Source: Acidocella aminolytica 101 = DSM 11237 (lineage in GTDB: Bacteria > Pseudomonadota > Alphaproteobacteria > Acetobacterales > Acetobacteraceae). From it: a DNA stretch of 37,392 bases. Below the pieces are notes generated by a model. It saw nothing but the letters and a program-made list of their open reading frames with translations. It was not told where the DNA came from and did not search any database. This document shows, piece after piece, positions 7,067-15,000 of this stretch. How positions within the stretch are numbered: position 1 is the stretch's first letter; the number at the start of each line of letters is the position of its first letter. A program made the translations under genes and the position numbers. The DNA lies in NCBI RefSeq assembly GCF_900129125.1, contig NZ_FQVJ01000037.1:1-37392 (forward strand), written 5' to 3'.

Positions 7067-9091
7067 GTGCAAAAAGAGCAGACGGCTGAGACTGCCCCAG
7101 CCGTGGCATGGCGTGTAATGCGCTGGATACGTGACTTGTTCGCTCTGCCGGAGGAAGATCCGGGGCTTGCATCGACACAGTTGATGGCTTTGGCGCAAAG
7201 GGTGCCAACACTTTATTGTGTCCTGATTTTTAATGTTACCGGCTTGGCCGAGACACATTACAGACATGCGCCCATTTTACTGACCGTAGTCGCACCGGTT
7301 CTGCTGGTGGTGATGGGCACGATCCGCTTGGCGGTGTGGCTTTACCGGCGTTCGCGGCTGACCCAGAATGTGGATGCGCTTATTAAACTCCGGCAAGCGC
7401 GGCGCGGGGTGGTTCTGCTGGGGGCGAGCGCGGGGGCCTGGGCGTTTTTGCTGCTGCCTTACGGCGATGAATATACGCGGTTCCAGGTGGAGATGACGGT
7501 CTCGTTGACCGTGATGACCTGTGCCTTTTGTCTGATTACGCTGCGCAGTGCCGCCATTTTACTGAGTGTTCTGGTTGGTGTGCCGTTCACACTGATATTT
7601 TTGCACATGCCCAGCCCGGCGATGCGCCTTGCAGGGGCGAGCGCGACGCTCGTGCTGTTTGTGATGGTGCAGAATTTATTGAAGAATGCGGCGGATTTTG
7701 TAGCGCTGAGTTTGTCTGAACGGGAGTTGAAAGCTCGTCAGCAGGAGACACAGCGCCTGTTGGATGAAAATTCGAGGCTGGCAAATCTTGACCCGCTGAC
7801 CAATCTACCCAACCGCCGCCGCTTTTTTTCCAGGCTGGAACATGACCTTGCCGATGCGGAAAAGAGCGGCGAGCGTTTGGCCGTGGCCCTGATGGATCTG
7901 GACCGGTTCAAAGGGGTGAATGATATTCATGGCCACGCAGCCGGAGACCGCCTCCTGATAGAGGTTGGAGACAGGCTGCGGCAGTTGGCCGAGAAAAATG
8001 TGTTTATCGCCCGACTGGGCGGGGATGAGTTTGGCGTTATTCTCACGGGCGCCAGGCTGGATGAGAGCATTGCGAAATTCTGCCAGGGAGTGAAGCAGGT
8101 TTTGGAAGGCCCATGCTTGGTAGGAGACAGGATGGCACTGATTTCATCCTCGGCCGGTGTGGCGGTTTATCCTGATGCGGCGGATACGGCAGAGATGCTT
8201 TTCGAACGGGCGGATTACGCGCTGTATCATGGCAAGCAAACCCGCAAAGGCGGTATGGTGCTATTTTCAGCCGAACATGAAACACGGATTCGGGCCGCAG
8301 CGCGGGTTGAGGAGGCGTTTCAAACGGCGGATCTTGAGGCGGAAATGTGGGTGGCGTTTCAGCCGATTGTGGATGTGAAGCGCGATCGGGTTGTGGCATT
8401 CGAGGCGTTGGCGAGATGGCAAAGCCGTGAACTAGGGCCCGTAAGCCCGGTTGTGTTTGTGCCGATTGCCGAGCGCTCGCAAATGATTGGTAAAATGACC
8501 CGCGTGCTTTTGAAAAAAGCATTGGATGCGGCGCGTCATTGGCCGAGCCATGTGAGTCTCTGTTTCAATCTTTCCGCACAGAATTTGGCTTCGCCGGATG
8601 GGATGGAGGTGATTCAGGATATGCTGCGCAATGCCGGGTTGTCGCCATGCCGGCTGGAATTTGAAGTCACGGAAACCGCTTTGTTGCATGATTTTGAACA
8701 GGCGTCAGCCTGCTTGCAGGCGTTGCGGGAGATTGGGGTGCGGATTGCCCTGGATGATTTCGGCACCGGGTTTTCCAGCTTGAGCTATGTGAACAAGCTG
8801 AAGCTGGACAAGATTAAGATTGATCGCAGCTTCGTGATTGATGTCGATGTAAGCCGGACCTCTGCGAATATTGTGAAGACGATTTTGGCGCTGTGCGAGA
8901 ATTTGAATCTAGATTGCATTGTGGAGGGGGTGGAGACGCAGGCGCAGCTGAAGGTGATTACATCTTTAGGATGTCGATTGATTCAGGGGTATTTGATTTC
9001 CAAGCCGGTGGCGGGAGACAAGATCGCTGGATTGGTGCGGCGCATTGAGCAGTTGGGGGAACGCGAAGAACAGCCTTATGGGGCGGTGTGA
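7067..9091 (+). CDS. Membrane-bound GGDEF-EAL cyclic-di-GMP protein
   Basis: A 674-residue protein. The first 200 or so residues contain about five to six hydrophobic helices without a recognisable sensor motif. A diguanylate cyclase domain (about 230-400) has an intact RLGGDEFG site near residue 317. A phosphodiesterase domain (about 420-665) has AFEALARW, FNLSAQN, EFEVTETAL, ALDDFGTGFSSL, KIDRSFV and EGVETQ, so the metal-binding and catalytic residues of active EAL enzymes all appear present. No RxxD inhibitory site precedes GGDEF. Start at GTG 7067, with AGGA at 7056-7059; an in-frame ATG at 7118 is possible. It is divergent from the phaC operon and may make or degrade c-di-GMP; the direction cannot be read from sequence. 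Confidence 0.9.
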   Translation: MQKEQTAETAPAVAWRVMRWIRDLFALPEEDPGLASTQLMALAQRVPTLYCVLIFNVTGLAETHYRHAPILLTVVAPVLLVVMGTIRLAVWLYRRSRLTQNVDALIKLRQARRGVVLLGASAGAWAFLLLPYGDEYTRFQVEMTVSLTVMTCAFCLITLRSAAILLSVLVGVPFTLIFLHMPSPAMRLAGASATLVLFVMVQNLLKNAADFVALSLSERELKARQQETQRLLDENSRLANLDPLTNLPNRRRFFSRLEHDLADAEKSGERLAVALMDLDRFKGVNDIHGHAAGDRLLIEVGDRLRQLAEKNVFIARLGGDEFGVILTGARLDESIAKFCQGVKQVLEGPCLVGDRMALISSSAGVAVYPDAADTAEMLFERADYALYHGKQTRKGGMVLFSAEHETRIRAAARVEEAFQTADLEAEMWVAFQPIVDVKRDRVVAFEALARWQSRELGPVSPVVFVPIAERSQMIGKMTRVLLKKALDAARHWPSHVSLCFNLSAQNLASPDGMEVIQDMLRNAGLSPCRLEFEVTETALLHDFEQASACLQALREIGVRIALDDFGTGFSSLSYVNKLKLDKIKIDRSFVIDVDVSRTSANIVKTILALCENLNLDCIVEGVETQAQLKVITSLGCRLIQGYLISKPVAGDKIAGLVRRIEQLGEREEQPYGAV

Positions 9092-9109
9092 GGCGCGTAC
9101 AACAAGAAC

Positions 9110-9142
9110 AAAAAACCCCGGCTTGGGCAAACCAAGCCGGGG
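9110..9142 (-). terminator. Rho-independent terminator after the acetate carrier gene
   Basis: CCCCGGCTTGG (9116-9126) pairs perfectly with CCAAGCCGGGG (9132-9142) around a 5-base loop. Read on the minus strand, the stem is followed by a run of T (9110-9115), so it ends the 9739-9161 gene. It may also stop the GGDEF-EAL transcript weakly; that side has no T run. Confidence 0.85.
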
Positions 9143-9160
9143 GTGTGTGAGCGTTTGGGG

Positions 9161-9739
9161 TTATTCGGCCGGTGCAGCGTTCATGCGGGACATCGGCATA
9201 CCGATGGGCAGAACTGTATGGCCGTGGGCTTCGTTGATGATCTCAGCAGCGCCCAGATAGAAAGCCAGCACTGCGGTGATGAGGCCAGCATAGCCACCCA
9301 GCGTGCCAAGGGACGGAACGCCCAGCAGGTCTGCGAAGCCAAGCAGGGCAAACGTAACCCACAGCGCCAGGAAGATCAGGAACAGGGTGCGGTTGAGGGC
9401 GAAGGTGCCGATCCACATGGCGAAGGTGAAAACACCCCAGACCAGCAGATACCAGCCAACAGCTGCGCCGGGAACGCCCTTGGCAAAGAACTCCACGAAC
9501 AGAGCGAAGCTCCACCAGAACGCGCCGTAAGAGCAGAACGCAACAAAACCAAAGCTGTTGCCTTTGGCCATTTCCATGAGTCCCGCAAAAAATTGCGCCG
9601 TGCCGCCATAAGCAAACGCCATACCGAGCACCAGCGGCACGGTTGTGCCGGGGAGCCAGCCCGCATTGACCATGGAAAGAAGCCACGTGGTGAGAGCAAA
9701 GCCAAACAGCCCAAGCGGGGCGGGATTTGCAAGCTTCAT
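9161..9739 (-). CDS. satP: GPR1/FUN34/YaaH-family acetate carrier (SatP-like)
   Basis: A 192-residue inner-membrane protein with about six hydrophobic helices. It begins with the family signature NPAPLGLFGFALTTW, and contains FAYGGTAQFFAGLMEMAKGN and a second-half GAFWWSFALF segment, all typical of AceTr/SatP acetate-succinate uptake channels. GGAGG lies eight bases before the ATG at 9739. It is a single-gene unit with its own terminator. An acetate carrier near an acetate/butyrate kinase operon suggests handling of weak acids, but the two are not co-transcribed. The upstream gap (9740-9958) contains an imperfect inverted repeat at 9851-9894. Confidence 0.9.
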   Translation of the reverse strand: MKLANPAPLGLFGFALTTWLLSMVNAGWLPGTTVPLVLGMAFAYGGTAQFFAGLMEMAKGNSFGFVAFCSYGAFWWSFALFVEFFAKGVPGAAVGWYLLVWGVFTFAMWIGTFALNRTLFLIFLALWVTFALLGFADLLGVPSLGTLGGYAGLITAVLAFYLGAAEIINEAHGHTVLPIGMPMSRMNAAPAE

Positions 9740-9850
9740 TCTTCTATTCCTCCAGAAGGATGTTGTTTTTGTCTTAGGGGCCGTTTTTTCCAGCCTTTCG
9801 CGTGTAGGTTATTGCATATTTTGAAGGGCTAAGGAAGTAATTTAGTGCAT

Positions 9851-9894
9851 GTCTCTTTTTAGGACGTTTCGTTAAACGCTTCTTTTAGAGAGAC
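9851..9894. repeat. Imperfect inverted repeat between the coupled SDR gene and satP
   Basis: GTCTCT (9851-9856) pairs with AGAGAC (9889-9894), and inside it CGTTT (9865-9869) pairs with AAACG (9874-9878) around a 4-base loop. It has no clear T run. It could terminate nothing obvious, since both flanking genes lie on the minus strand with satP upstream; an operator or mRNA-end role for the gap is possible. Confidence 0.4.
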
Positions 9895-9958
9895 TTATGA
9901 CTAATTTATGACGCTAAGATTGTGCCCGCCGGGTAATCTTCTTGCGGATTCAGAATTA

Positions 9959-10732
9959 TCAGATGACGGGGTTTTGCACGCCATCCATCGGCAGGATGGC
10001 GCCGTTAATATAGCTTGCCAAAGGCGAGGCCAGAAACAGTACGGTGCTGGCGATTTCCTCAGGTTTGGCGAAGCGGCCCGCCCGGATGTTGGCGACGCTG
10101 TCAGTCATCGCTTCTTCCACGGTGATACCTGCGGCTTTGGCGGTGGCGCGCATGCCTTCCTGTACGCGTCCGGTTTCCGTGAGGCCCGGATTGATGCCGT
10201 TGATACGCACGCCGGATTTTGCATAGGCGGCGGCAAGCCCGACGGTGGCCAGCATTAAAGCGGCGTTGGCCGCGCCGCCCGCAATATGTACCGGCGCAGC
10301 GACTTTGCCGCCCATGCCAATAATATTGACGATGGCGCCCTGTCCGCGTGCCACCATGCGTTTAATGGCGGGGTCGAGAATATTGATAGTGGAGAAATAT
10401 TTTGCGTCCATCGCCGCGCGCCAGGCAGCGGGGATTAAGTCTTCCGGAGGGGTGCGTTTGGCGGCGCCTGCGCTATTCACCAAAATATCCAGCGTTCCCA
10501 GCGCGGTTTCAACTTGATCAAGCAAAGCGGCTGCTTGGGCGGCGTCACATAAATCCGCCGTGAAGCCGGTAACGCCGGGAAGGTTGGTCAGGGCTGTGTC
10601 GATATTGGCTTGCGCGCGGGAGCAGATAGCCACGCGCGCGCCCGTCTCCAGAAACGCCTTGGCGCAGGCGAAGCCGATACCTTTTGAGCCGCCCGTGACC
10701 AGGACGGTTTTGCCGCTGAAATCGAACGGCAT
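9959..10732 (-). CDS. SDR-family protein lacking the Ser-Tyr-Lys catalytic residues
   Basis: A 257-residue protein with a complete NAD(P)-binding half: TGGSKGIG (13-20), an LVNSAG equivalent of NNAG, and a normal SDR C-terminal half. The active-site block reads VNIIGMGGKVAAPVHIAGG then AANAALM. Aligned to canonical SDRs, the catalytic Ser is Gly139, Tyr is Gly152 and Lys is Asn156, so classical hydride-transfer chemistry looks impossible or altered. Stop of hemA and start of this gene overlap as TGATG, implying translational coupling to ALA synthase. It may bind a nucleotide cofactor without reducing, or use different residues. The Rossmann fold is secure; the function is unknown. Confidence 0.85.
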   Translation of the reverse strand: MPFDFSGKTVLVTGGSKGIGFACAKAFLETGARVAICSRAQANIDTALTNLPGVTGFTADLCDAAQAAALLDQVETALGTLDILVNSAGAAKRTPPEDLIPAAWRAAMDAKYFSTINILDPAIKRMVARGQGAIVNIIGMGGKVAAPVHIAGGAANAALMLATVGLAAAYAKSGVRINGINPGLTETGRVQEGMRATAKAAGITVEEAMTDSVANIRAGRFAKPEEIASTVLFLASPLASYINGAILPMDGVQNPVI

Positions 10733-11946
10733 CAGGCGGTTTGCGTTTCGGCCGGCAGCAGGATCTGCTGGAGGGCTGTGACAAGATTGTTCATCATCTC
10801 GTCCGTATGTTTGGGACCGGGGGTGAAGCGCAGACGCTCCGTGCCGCGCGGTACGGTGGGATAATTGATGGGCGTTGCATACATGCCGAATTCGCGGATC
10901 AGGCGCATGGAGATTTCCGTGGCTTTCGCGGCGTCACCGATCATTAGCGGGACGATGTGGCTGTTGCTGTCCATGACCGGCAGACCGGCGGCGAGGAATT
11001 TGGCTTTCAGCGTTGCCGCGCGTTCAAACAGTTTGGTGCGGCGGGTGCTATCCTGTTTCAGTAGACGAATGGAGGTTAGCGCCGCCGCGACGGTGGGCGG
11101 GGGCAGTGCGGTGGTGAAAATGAACCCGGCGGCGACGGAACGTATATAGTCCAGTACCTTGAAGTCGCCGGTGATATAGCCGCCATGGCAGCCAAAGCCT
11201 TTGGCCAACGTGCCTTCAATGATGGTGATGCGGTCCGCCACGCCATCGCGCTCTGACACGCCGCCCCCATGGGGACCGTACATGCCGACAGCATGAACCT
11301 CGTCCAGATAGGTCATGGCGTTGTAGCGGTCCGCGAGGTCGCAGATTTGTTCCAGGGGAGCGATATCGCCGTCCATGGAATAGACGCTCTCGAACACGAT
11401 GAGCTTTGGCGCCTCGGCGGGGGCTTCGGCGAGCAGGCGCTCAAGGTCCGCCATGTCGTTATGTTTGAAGATATGCACCGTGGCGGTTTTGCCGCCTTTG
11501 ATGCCGACGATCATGGAATTATGGTTCTGCGCGTCCGAGAACACATGCCAGTCGGGCAGGGAGTTCAGAATGGCCGTGAGGGTGGCTTGGTTGGAGACAT
11601 AGCCGGAGGTGAAAAGCAGCGCGGCGTCTTTGCCGTGCAGGTCGGCCAGCTCTTCCTCCAGCGCCACATGCAGCGGTGATGAGCCTGCGATGTTCCGCGT
11701 GCCGCCCGCGCCCGCGCCGTAGCGGCGGGCGGCATCGGCGGAGGCTTCGATCACCTGCGGGTCTGTGCCCATAGCTAGATAATCGTTGGTAGACCAGACG
11801 AGAATGTCCCGCGTTCTGCCTTCCATGGTGACGGAGTAATAGGGGAAGCGGTCGGTTAGCTTCTCCAGCGCCACGAACCGGCGATAACGACCCTGAGATG
11901 AGATTTCCGTCAGGGCTTCATCGCATTTGGTAAGAAATTGATGCAT
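10732..11946 (-). CDS. hemA: 5-aminolevulinate synthase (Shemin pathway)
   Basis: A 404-residue PLP enzyme that condenses glycine and succinyl-CoA to 5-aminolevulinate, the first step of haem synthesis in alphaproteobacteria. Family hallmarks are [58 protein letters not shown] and the PLP-lysine segment [13 protein letters not shown] (Lys near 248), with [10 protein letters not shown] near the C-terminus. Start ATG at 11946, with AGG just upstream. It is coupled to the catalytic-residue-less SDR by a TGATG junction. The region 11947-12055 contains a palindrome, a hairpin and a degenerate FNR-like site. A 2-amino-3-ketobutyrate ligase is excluded by the ALAS-type C-terminus and motifs. Confidence 0.95.
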   Translation of the reverse strand: MHQFLTKCDEALTEISSQGRYRRFVALEKLTDRFPYYSVTMEGRTRDILVWSTNDYLAMGTDPQVIEASADAARRYGAGAGGTRNIAGSSPLHVALEEELADLHGKDAALLFTSGYVSNQATLTAILNSLPDWHVFSDAQNHNSMIVGIKGGKTATVHIFKHNDMADLERLLAEAPAEAPKLIVFESVYSMDGDIAPLEQICDLADRYNAMTYLDEVHAVGMYGPHGGGVSERDGVADRITIIEGTLAKGFGCHGGYITGDFKVLDYIRSVAAGFIFTTALPPPTVAAALTSIRLLKQDSTRRTKLFERAATLKAKFLAAGLPVMDSNSHIVPLMIGDAAKATEISMRLIREFGMYATPINYPTVPRGTERLRFTPGPKHTDEMMNNLVTALQQILLPAETQTA

Positions 11947-11961
11947 CTTGACCTGTGATCG

Positions 11962-11971
11962 CGAAATTTCG
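11962..11971. repeat. Perfect 10-bp palindrome in the hemA 5' region
   Basis: CGAAATTTCG is self-complementary and lies 16 bases before the hemA start, close enough to overlap the leader or ribosome-binding region. Function unknown; chance is possible for so short a palindrome. Confidence 0.4.
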
Positions 11972-12003
11972 GGCAGAGAAACGCTTAGTTCCCGTGCAAG
12001 TCA

Positions 12004-12017
12004 ATGACGCAAATCAA
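12004..12017 (-). promoter_or_regulatory. Degenerate FNR/FixK-like site upstream of hemA
   Basis: On the minus strand TTGATTTGCGTCAT has a perfect left half-site and a partial right half-site (eight of ten positions of TTGAT-N4-ATCAA). Its centre is 64.5 bases before the hemA start, almost the same geometry as the box in front of the phaC operon. Oxygen control of hemA through FNR-type proteins is known in Rhodobacter. The match is weaker here. Confidence 0.35.
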
Positions 12018-12034
12018 ACAGGCAGGTTTGCGTC
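12006..12034 (-). repeat. 8-bp hairpin between the CBS gene and hemA
   Basis: GACGCAAA (12006-12013) pairs perfectly with TTTGCGTC (12027-12034) around 13 bases. It follows the CBS gene on the minus strand but has no T run on that side, so it is a poor intrinsic terminator; it overlaps the candidate FNR-like site of hemA and might be an operator. Confidence 0.45.
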
Positions 12035-12055
12035 TTTTAGTGACAAATCTCTGTT

Positions 12056-12487
12056 TCAGACGCGCCCGGTGACGTAAGTGCGCAGTGTATCCACCTCGTG
12101 CTGGCTATGATCAATGCGGGCTTTGACCACGTCTCCGATGCTGACAAGCCCGGTCAGGTGGCCGTCTTCCATGATGGGGAGATGGCGGAAATGCCCGTCA
12201 GTCATCATTTCCATGGCTTGTTCCACGGTGGTCTCTGGCGTGGCGGTTTTGGGACCGCGTGTCATGAGGGCGCCAGCGGTCATGGTTAGTGTGTCCGTGG
12301 CGCGGGTGGCAAGGCTGCGGACAATGTCACGTTCGCTCAAAATGCCGATCAGCTCGGTATTTTCAACGACGAGTACGGCGCCGATGCGCTTTTCCGCGAG
12401 GATGTTGAGGACGCCGGCAATGGTCATGTCCGCCGGGACTGAGATGAAACCAGGGGGTTTGTTCTTCAGGATTGCCTTGATAAGCAT
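12056..12487 (-). CDS. Two-CBS-domain protein
   Basis: A 143-residue cytosolic protein made of two CBS motifs (about residues 8-60 and 75-130). Each shows the usual pattern of a helix, hydrophobic strands and a GIL/GLVS-(I/E)-x-D turn: GILSERDIVRSL in the first and GLVSIGDVVKARI in the second. CBS pairs bind adenine nucleotides and act as energy or redox sensors; here there is no attached catalytic domain. GGAGG is placed well before the ATG at 12487. It is divergent from feoAB, and precedes hemA on the same strand with a 109-base gap. No partner can be assigned. Confidence 0.88.
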   Translation of the reverse strand: MLIKAILKNKPPGFISVPADMTIAGVLNILAEKRIGAVLVVENTELIGILSERDIVRSLATRATDTLTMTAGALMTRGPKTATPETTVEQAMEMMTDGHFRHLPIMEDGHLTGLVSIGDVVKARIDHSQHEVDTLRTYVTGRV

Positions 12488-12637
12488 TTTAGTCCTCCAT
12501 TTTAAAAATTAGTATGGGTAAGGCTCCGCTCTGGTTCAAATGTTTTTTGAAACCGTACGGGAAATTCATAAGTCTGGGCCGCGAAACGGATTTTACCGCG
12601 GAAGAAGGAAGGCGGGATTTGATCCAGATCATTGTAA

Positions 12638-12670
12638 TTGACAAAAATTCTCATTGATATTAATTCTCAA
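12638..12670 (+). promoter_or_regulatory. feoAB promoter with two tandem Fur-like sites
   Basis: A consensus -35 TTGACA sits at 12638-12643. Overlapping it are two 15-mers in direct repeat exactly 16 bases apart: TGACAAAAATTCTCA (12639-12653) and TGATATTAATTCTCA (12655-12669). Each is an imperfect 7-1-7 palindrome of the TGA-N9-TCA type expected for Fur-family operators. They cover the -35 to -10 interval, the right place for iron-dependent repression. The -10 hexamer is poor (a candidate TAATTC at 12661, 17 bases from the -35). Confidence 0.6.
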
Positions 12671-12745
12671 TTAGATCGTGCAAGCAGGTGTCTGGTGTTA
12701 CGTCAGGATTCGTTGAGTTTTCGGGGGAATAAGCCCTCCCAGGCA

Positions 12746-13003
12746 ATGACGCTGGGCGAGGCTCGGCCTGGGTTTTCTGGCACTATTCTGGCGGTTGACG
12801 CGGCCGGGGTGGAAGGCAGCCTGCCAGCGGATGAGCTGGAGCGGCGGCTTTTGGAAATGGGGTTGATGGAAGGTGCCACGGTTGAGGTGCGCCACCAGGG
12901 CTTGATTAAGCGCGACCCGATTGCCGTGCGGATCAATGGTCAGGCCAGCTTTGCGCTGCGCCGCCGGGAAGCCGCCGCGATTTTTGTGATTTCAAACATT
13001 TAA
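12746..13003 (+). CDS. feoA: Ferrous iron transport protein A
   Basis: An 85-residue SH3-like FeoA domain protein: MTLGEARPGFSGTI at the start, the RLLEMGLMEGATVEV segment, and DPIAVRINGQASFALRR, which is the FeoA core. It acts in the cytoplasm as partner of FeoB. The ATG at 12746 gives the normal FeoA length. A longer frame from TTG 12638 is rejected because that triplet is the start of the -35 element. An in-frame GTG at 12695 with an upstream AGG is the serious alternative and would add 17 residues. It is followed by feoB after 10 bases and lies behind the tandem Fur-like sites. Confidence 0.85.
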   Translation: MTLGEARPGFSGTILAVDAAGVEGSLPADELERRLLEMGLMEGATVEVRHQGLIKRDPIAVRINGQASFALRRREAAAIFVISNI

Positions 13004-13013
13004 GTGAAGTGAA

Positions 13014-14930
13014 ATGAGCCACTGCGCTGACGCCCCGGAGCGGGCGGGTGAGGTCACGGGTGTGCAGGTTGCGCGGATTGCGCTGATCGGCAACCCGAAT
13101 TGCGGCAAGACCGCTTTGTTCAACGCGTTGACCGGCAGCCGTCAGCATGTGGCGAATTATCCGGGCGTGACGGTGGAGCGCAAAGCGGGGCTATTCACCA
13201 CGCCGGAAGGCCGGACGGTGCGGGTGCTGGACCTGCCGGGCACCTATTCGCTGCGCGCGCGCAGCCCGGATGAGGTGATTGCCCGCAATGTGGTTCTGGG
13301 TCGGGTGGCCAGTGAGGCGCTGCCGGAATTTCTGCTTTGTGTGGCGGATGCGACGGATCTGCGGCTTTCCTTGCGGCTGGCGCTGGAATTGCGGGCACTG
13401 GGCACGCCGATGGCGCTGGTGCTGAATATGGCGGATATCGCCCGGCATCGCGGTATTGTGATTGATGAGCAAAAGCTCGCGGCGGCGTTGGGGATGCCGG
13501 TTGTGTCCTCTGTGGCAGTGCGTAAGGCCGGGATGAAGGGGCTGCTGGCGTTTCTGGATGAAAAATTGTCCCGTCCCTTGCCTGAACCCGTGGCCGCTGC
13601 GGACTGGCAGGCGCCGGACCGGCATGGCTTGCGGGATTTGCAGCGCGAGGCGGACCGGCTAATTGCGGTCTGCGTGACATTGCCCGCCCAGACCTACAGC
13701 ACCACGGCGCGGATCGATAAGGTTTTGCTGCACCCCGTGGCGGGGTTGGTGGTGCTATTCGCGATTTTGTTCGTGATGTTCCAGGCCGTTTTCACCTGGG
13801 CGCAGGCGCCGATGGATCTGATCACGGATCTGTTCGACTGGCTGGGGGTTCTGGCCGCGCAATATCTCCCGCACGGGCCGGTGTTGAGTTTTATCCGGGA
13901 TGGGGTGCTGAACGGTGTGGGGTCCGTGGTGGTATTTTTGCCGCAGATTCTGATTTTGTTCTTCTTTATCCTGGTGTTGGAGGATTTTGGCTATATGGCG
14001 CGCGCCGCGTTCCTGATGGACAGGATCATGGGCGGGGCAGGGCTGCATGGGCGGGCCTTTATTCCGCTGCTCTCCAGCTTTGCCTGCGCCATTCCTGGGA
14101 TTATGGCGACGCGCGTGATTGATGGACGGCGGGACAGGCTGGCGACTATTCTGGTGGCCCCGCTGATGACGTGCTCGGCGCGGATTCCGGTTTATACGCT
14201 GATTATCGGGGCGTTTATCCCGGATAAAGACGTGTTCTGGGGCGTGCAGTTGCAGGGGCTGGTGATGTTCGGGCTGTATGCGCTGGGCATTGTGGCGGCG
14301 CTGGGGGTGTCGTTCATCATGAAGCGGCTGATTTGGCGTAAGGCGCAGCATGACCCGTTTTTGTTGCAACTGCCGGATTACAAGCTGCCGAGCCCGCGCA
14401 GTGTCGGGATTGGGCTGTATCAACGGGGCAAGGCGTTTTTGCACCGGGCCGGGACGACGATTTTCTCGATGATGATCGTGATCTGGGCGCTTTGCTCCTT
14501 ACCTTTGCCGCCGAAGGACACGGTGCGCCCCGCGATTGATTACAGCGCTGCGGCGTGGATTGGCCATGCGCTCGCGCCGGTTTTCGCGCCGATCGGGTTT
14601 AACTGGCAGATTAATGTGGCGCTGATTCCCGGCATGGCGGCGCGCGAGGTGGCGGTGGCGGCGCTGGGGACGGTGTATTCCATCTCGGCCTCCGCGGATG
14701 ATCCGGGGCATTTGGGCGGGGTGCTGGCGGCGCATTGGAGCATCGCGACGGCGCTGGCGTTGCTGGCTTGGTATGTGTTCTCGCCACAATGCGCCTCGAC
14801 GCTGGCGACCATCCGCCGGGAGACGGGCGGCTGGCGCTGGGCGGCCTTAGTGTTTGTTTACATGCTGGTGCTGGCCTATGGGTCCGCGTTTATCACATAT
14901 CAGGCGGCTTGTGCGTTTGGGCTGGGCTGA
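13014..14930 (+). CDS. feoB: Ferrous iron transporter FeoB
   Basis: A 638-residue GTPase-coupled Fe(II) uptake permease. The N-terminal G domain has G1 GNPNCGKT (26-33), the switch segment NYPGVTVERKAG, G3 DLPGTYSL, G4 NMAD and a G5-like SSVAV. After a short helical spacer the membrane part begins near residue 240 with about eight helices and the two conserved cores: FACAIPGIMATRVIDGRRD with LMTCSARIPVY, and MAAREVAVAALG with SPQCASTLATIRRET. The protein is shorter than the 770-residue E. coli enzyme but has all core segments. No feoC follows. Cotranscribed with feoA; iron repression is inferred from the upstream sites. Confidence 0.95.
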   Translation: MSHCADAPERAGEVTGVQVARIALIGNPNCGKTALFNALTGSRQHVANYPGVTVERKAGLFTTPEGRTVRVLDLPGTYSLRARSPDEVIARNVVLGRVASEALPEFLLCVADATDLRLSLRLALELRALGTPMALVLNMADIARHRGIVIDEQKLAAALGMPVVSSVAVRKAGMKGLLAFLDEKLSRPLPEPVAAADWQAPDRHGLRDLQREADRLIAVCVTLPAQTYSTTARIDKVLLHPVAGLVVLFAILFVMFQAVFTWAQAPMDLITDLFDWLGVLAAQYLPHGPVLSFIRDGVLNGVGSVVVFLPQILILFFFILVLEDFGYMARAAFLMDRIMGGAGLHGRAFIPLLSSFACAIPGIMATRVIDGRRDRLATILVAPLMTCSARIPVYTLIIGAFIPDKDVFWGVQLQGLVMFGLYALGIVAALGVSFIMKRLIWRKAQHDPFLLQLPDYKLPSPRSVGIGLYQRGKAFLHRAGTTIFSMMIVIWALCSLPLPPKDTVRPAIDYSAAAWIGHALAPVFAPIGFNWQINVALIPGMAAREVAVAALGTVYSISASADDPGHLGGVLAAHWSIATALALLAWYVFSPQCASTLATIRRETGGWRWAALVFVYMLVLAYGSAFITYQAACAFGLG

Positions 14931-14935
14931 ACATG

Positions 14936-14966
14936 AAAAAACCGCACCAGGATGCCCCGGCGCGGT
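14936..14966 (-). terminator. Rho-independent terminator after kup
   Basis: ACCGCACC (14941-14948) pairs with GGCGCGGT (14959-14966), including one G-T wobble. On the minus strand the stem is followed by a T run (14936-14940), so it serves kup; it also lies just after feoB on the other strand. Confidence 0.75.
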
Positions 14967-15000
14967 CGCTGTTTATGCAAAGACGCTTTGAAAAATGCGT

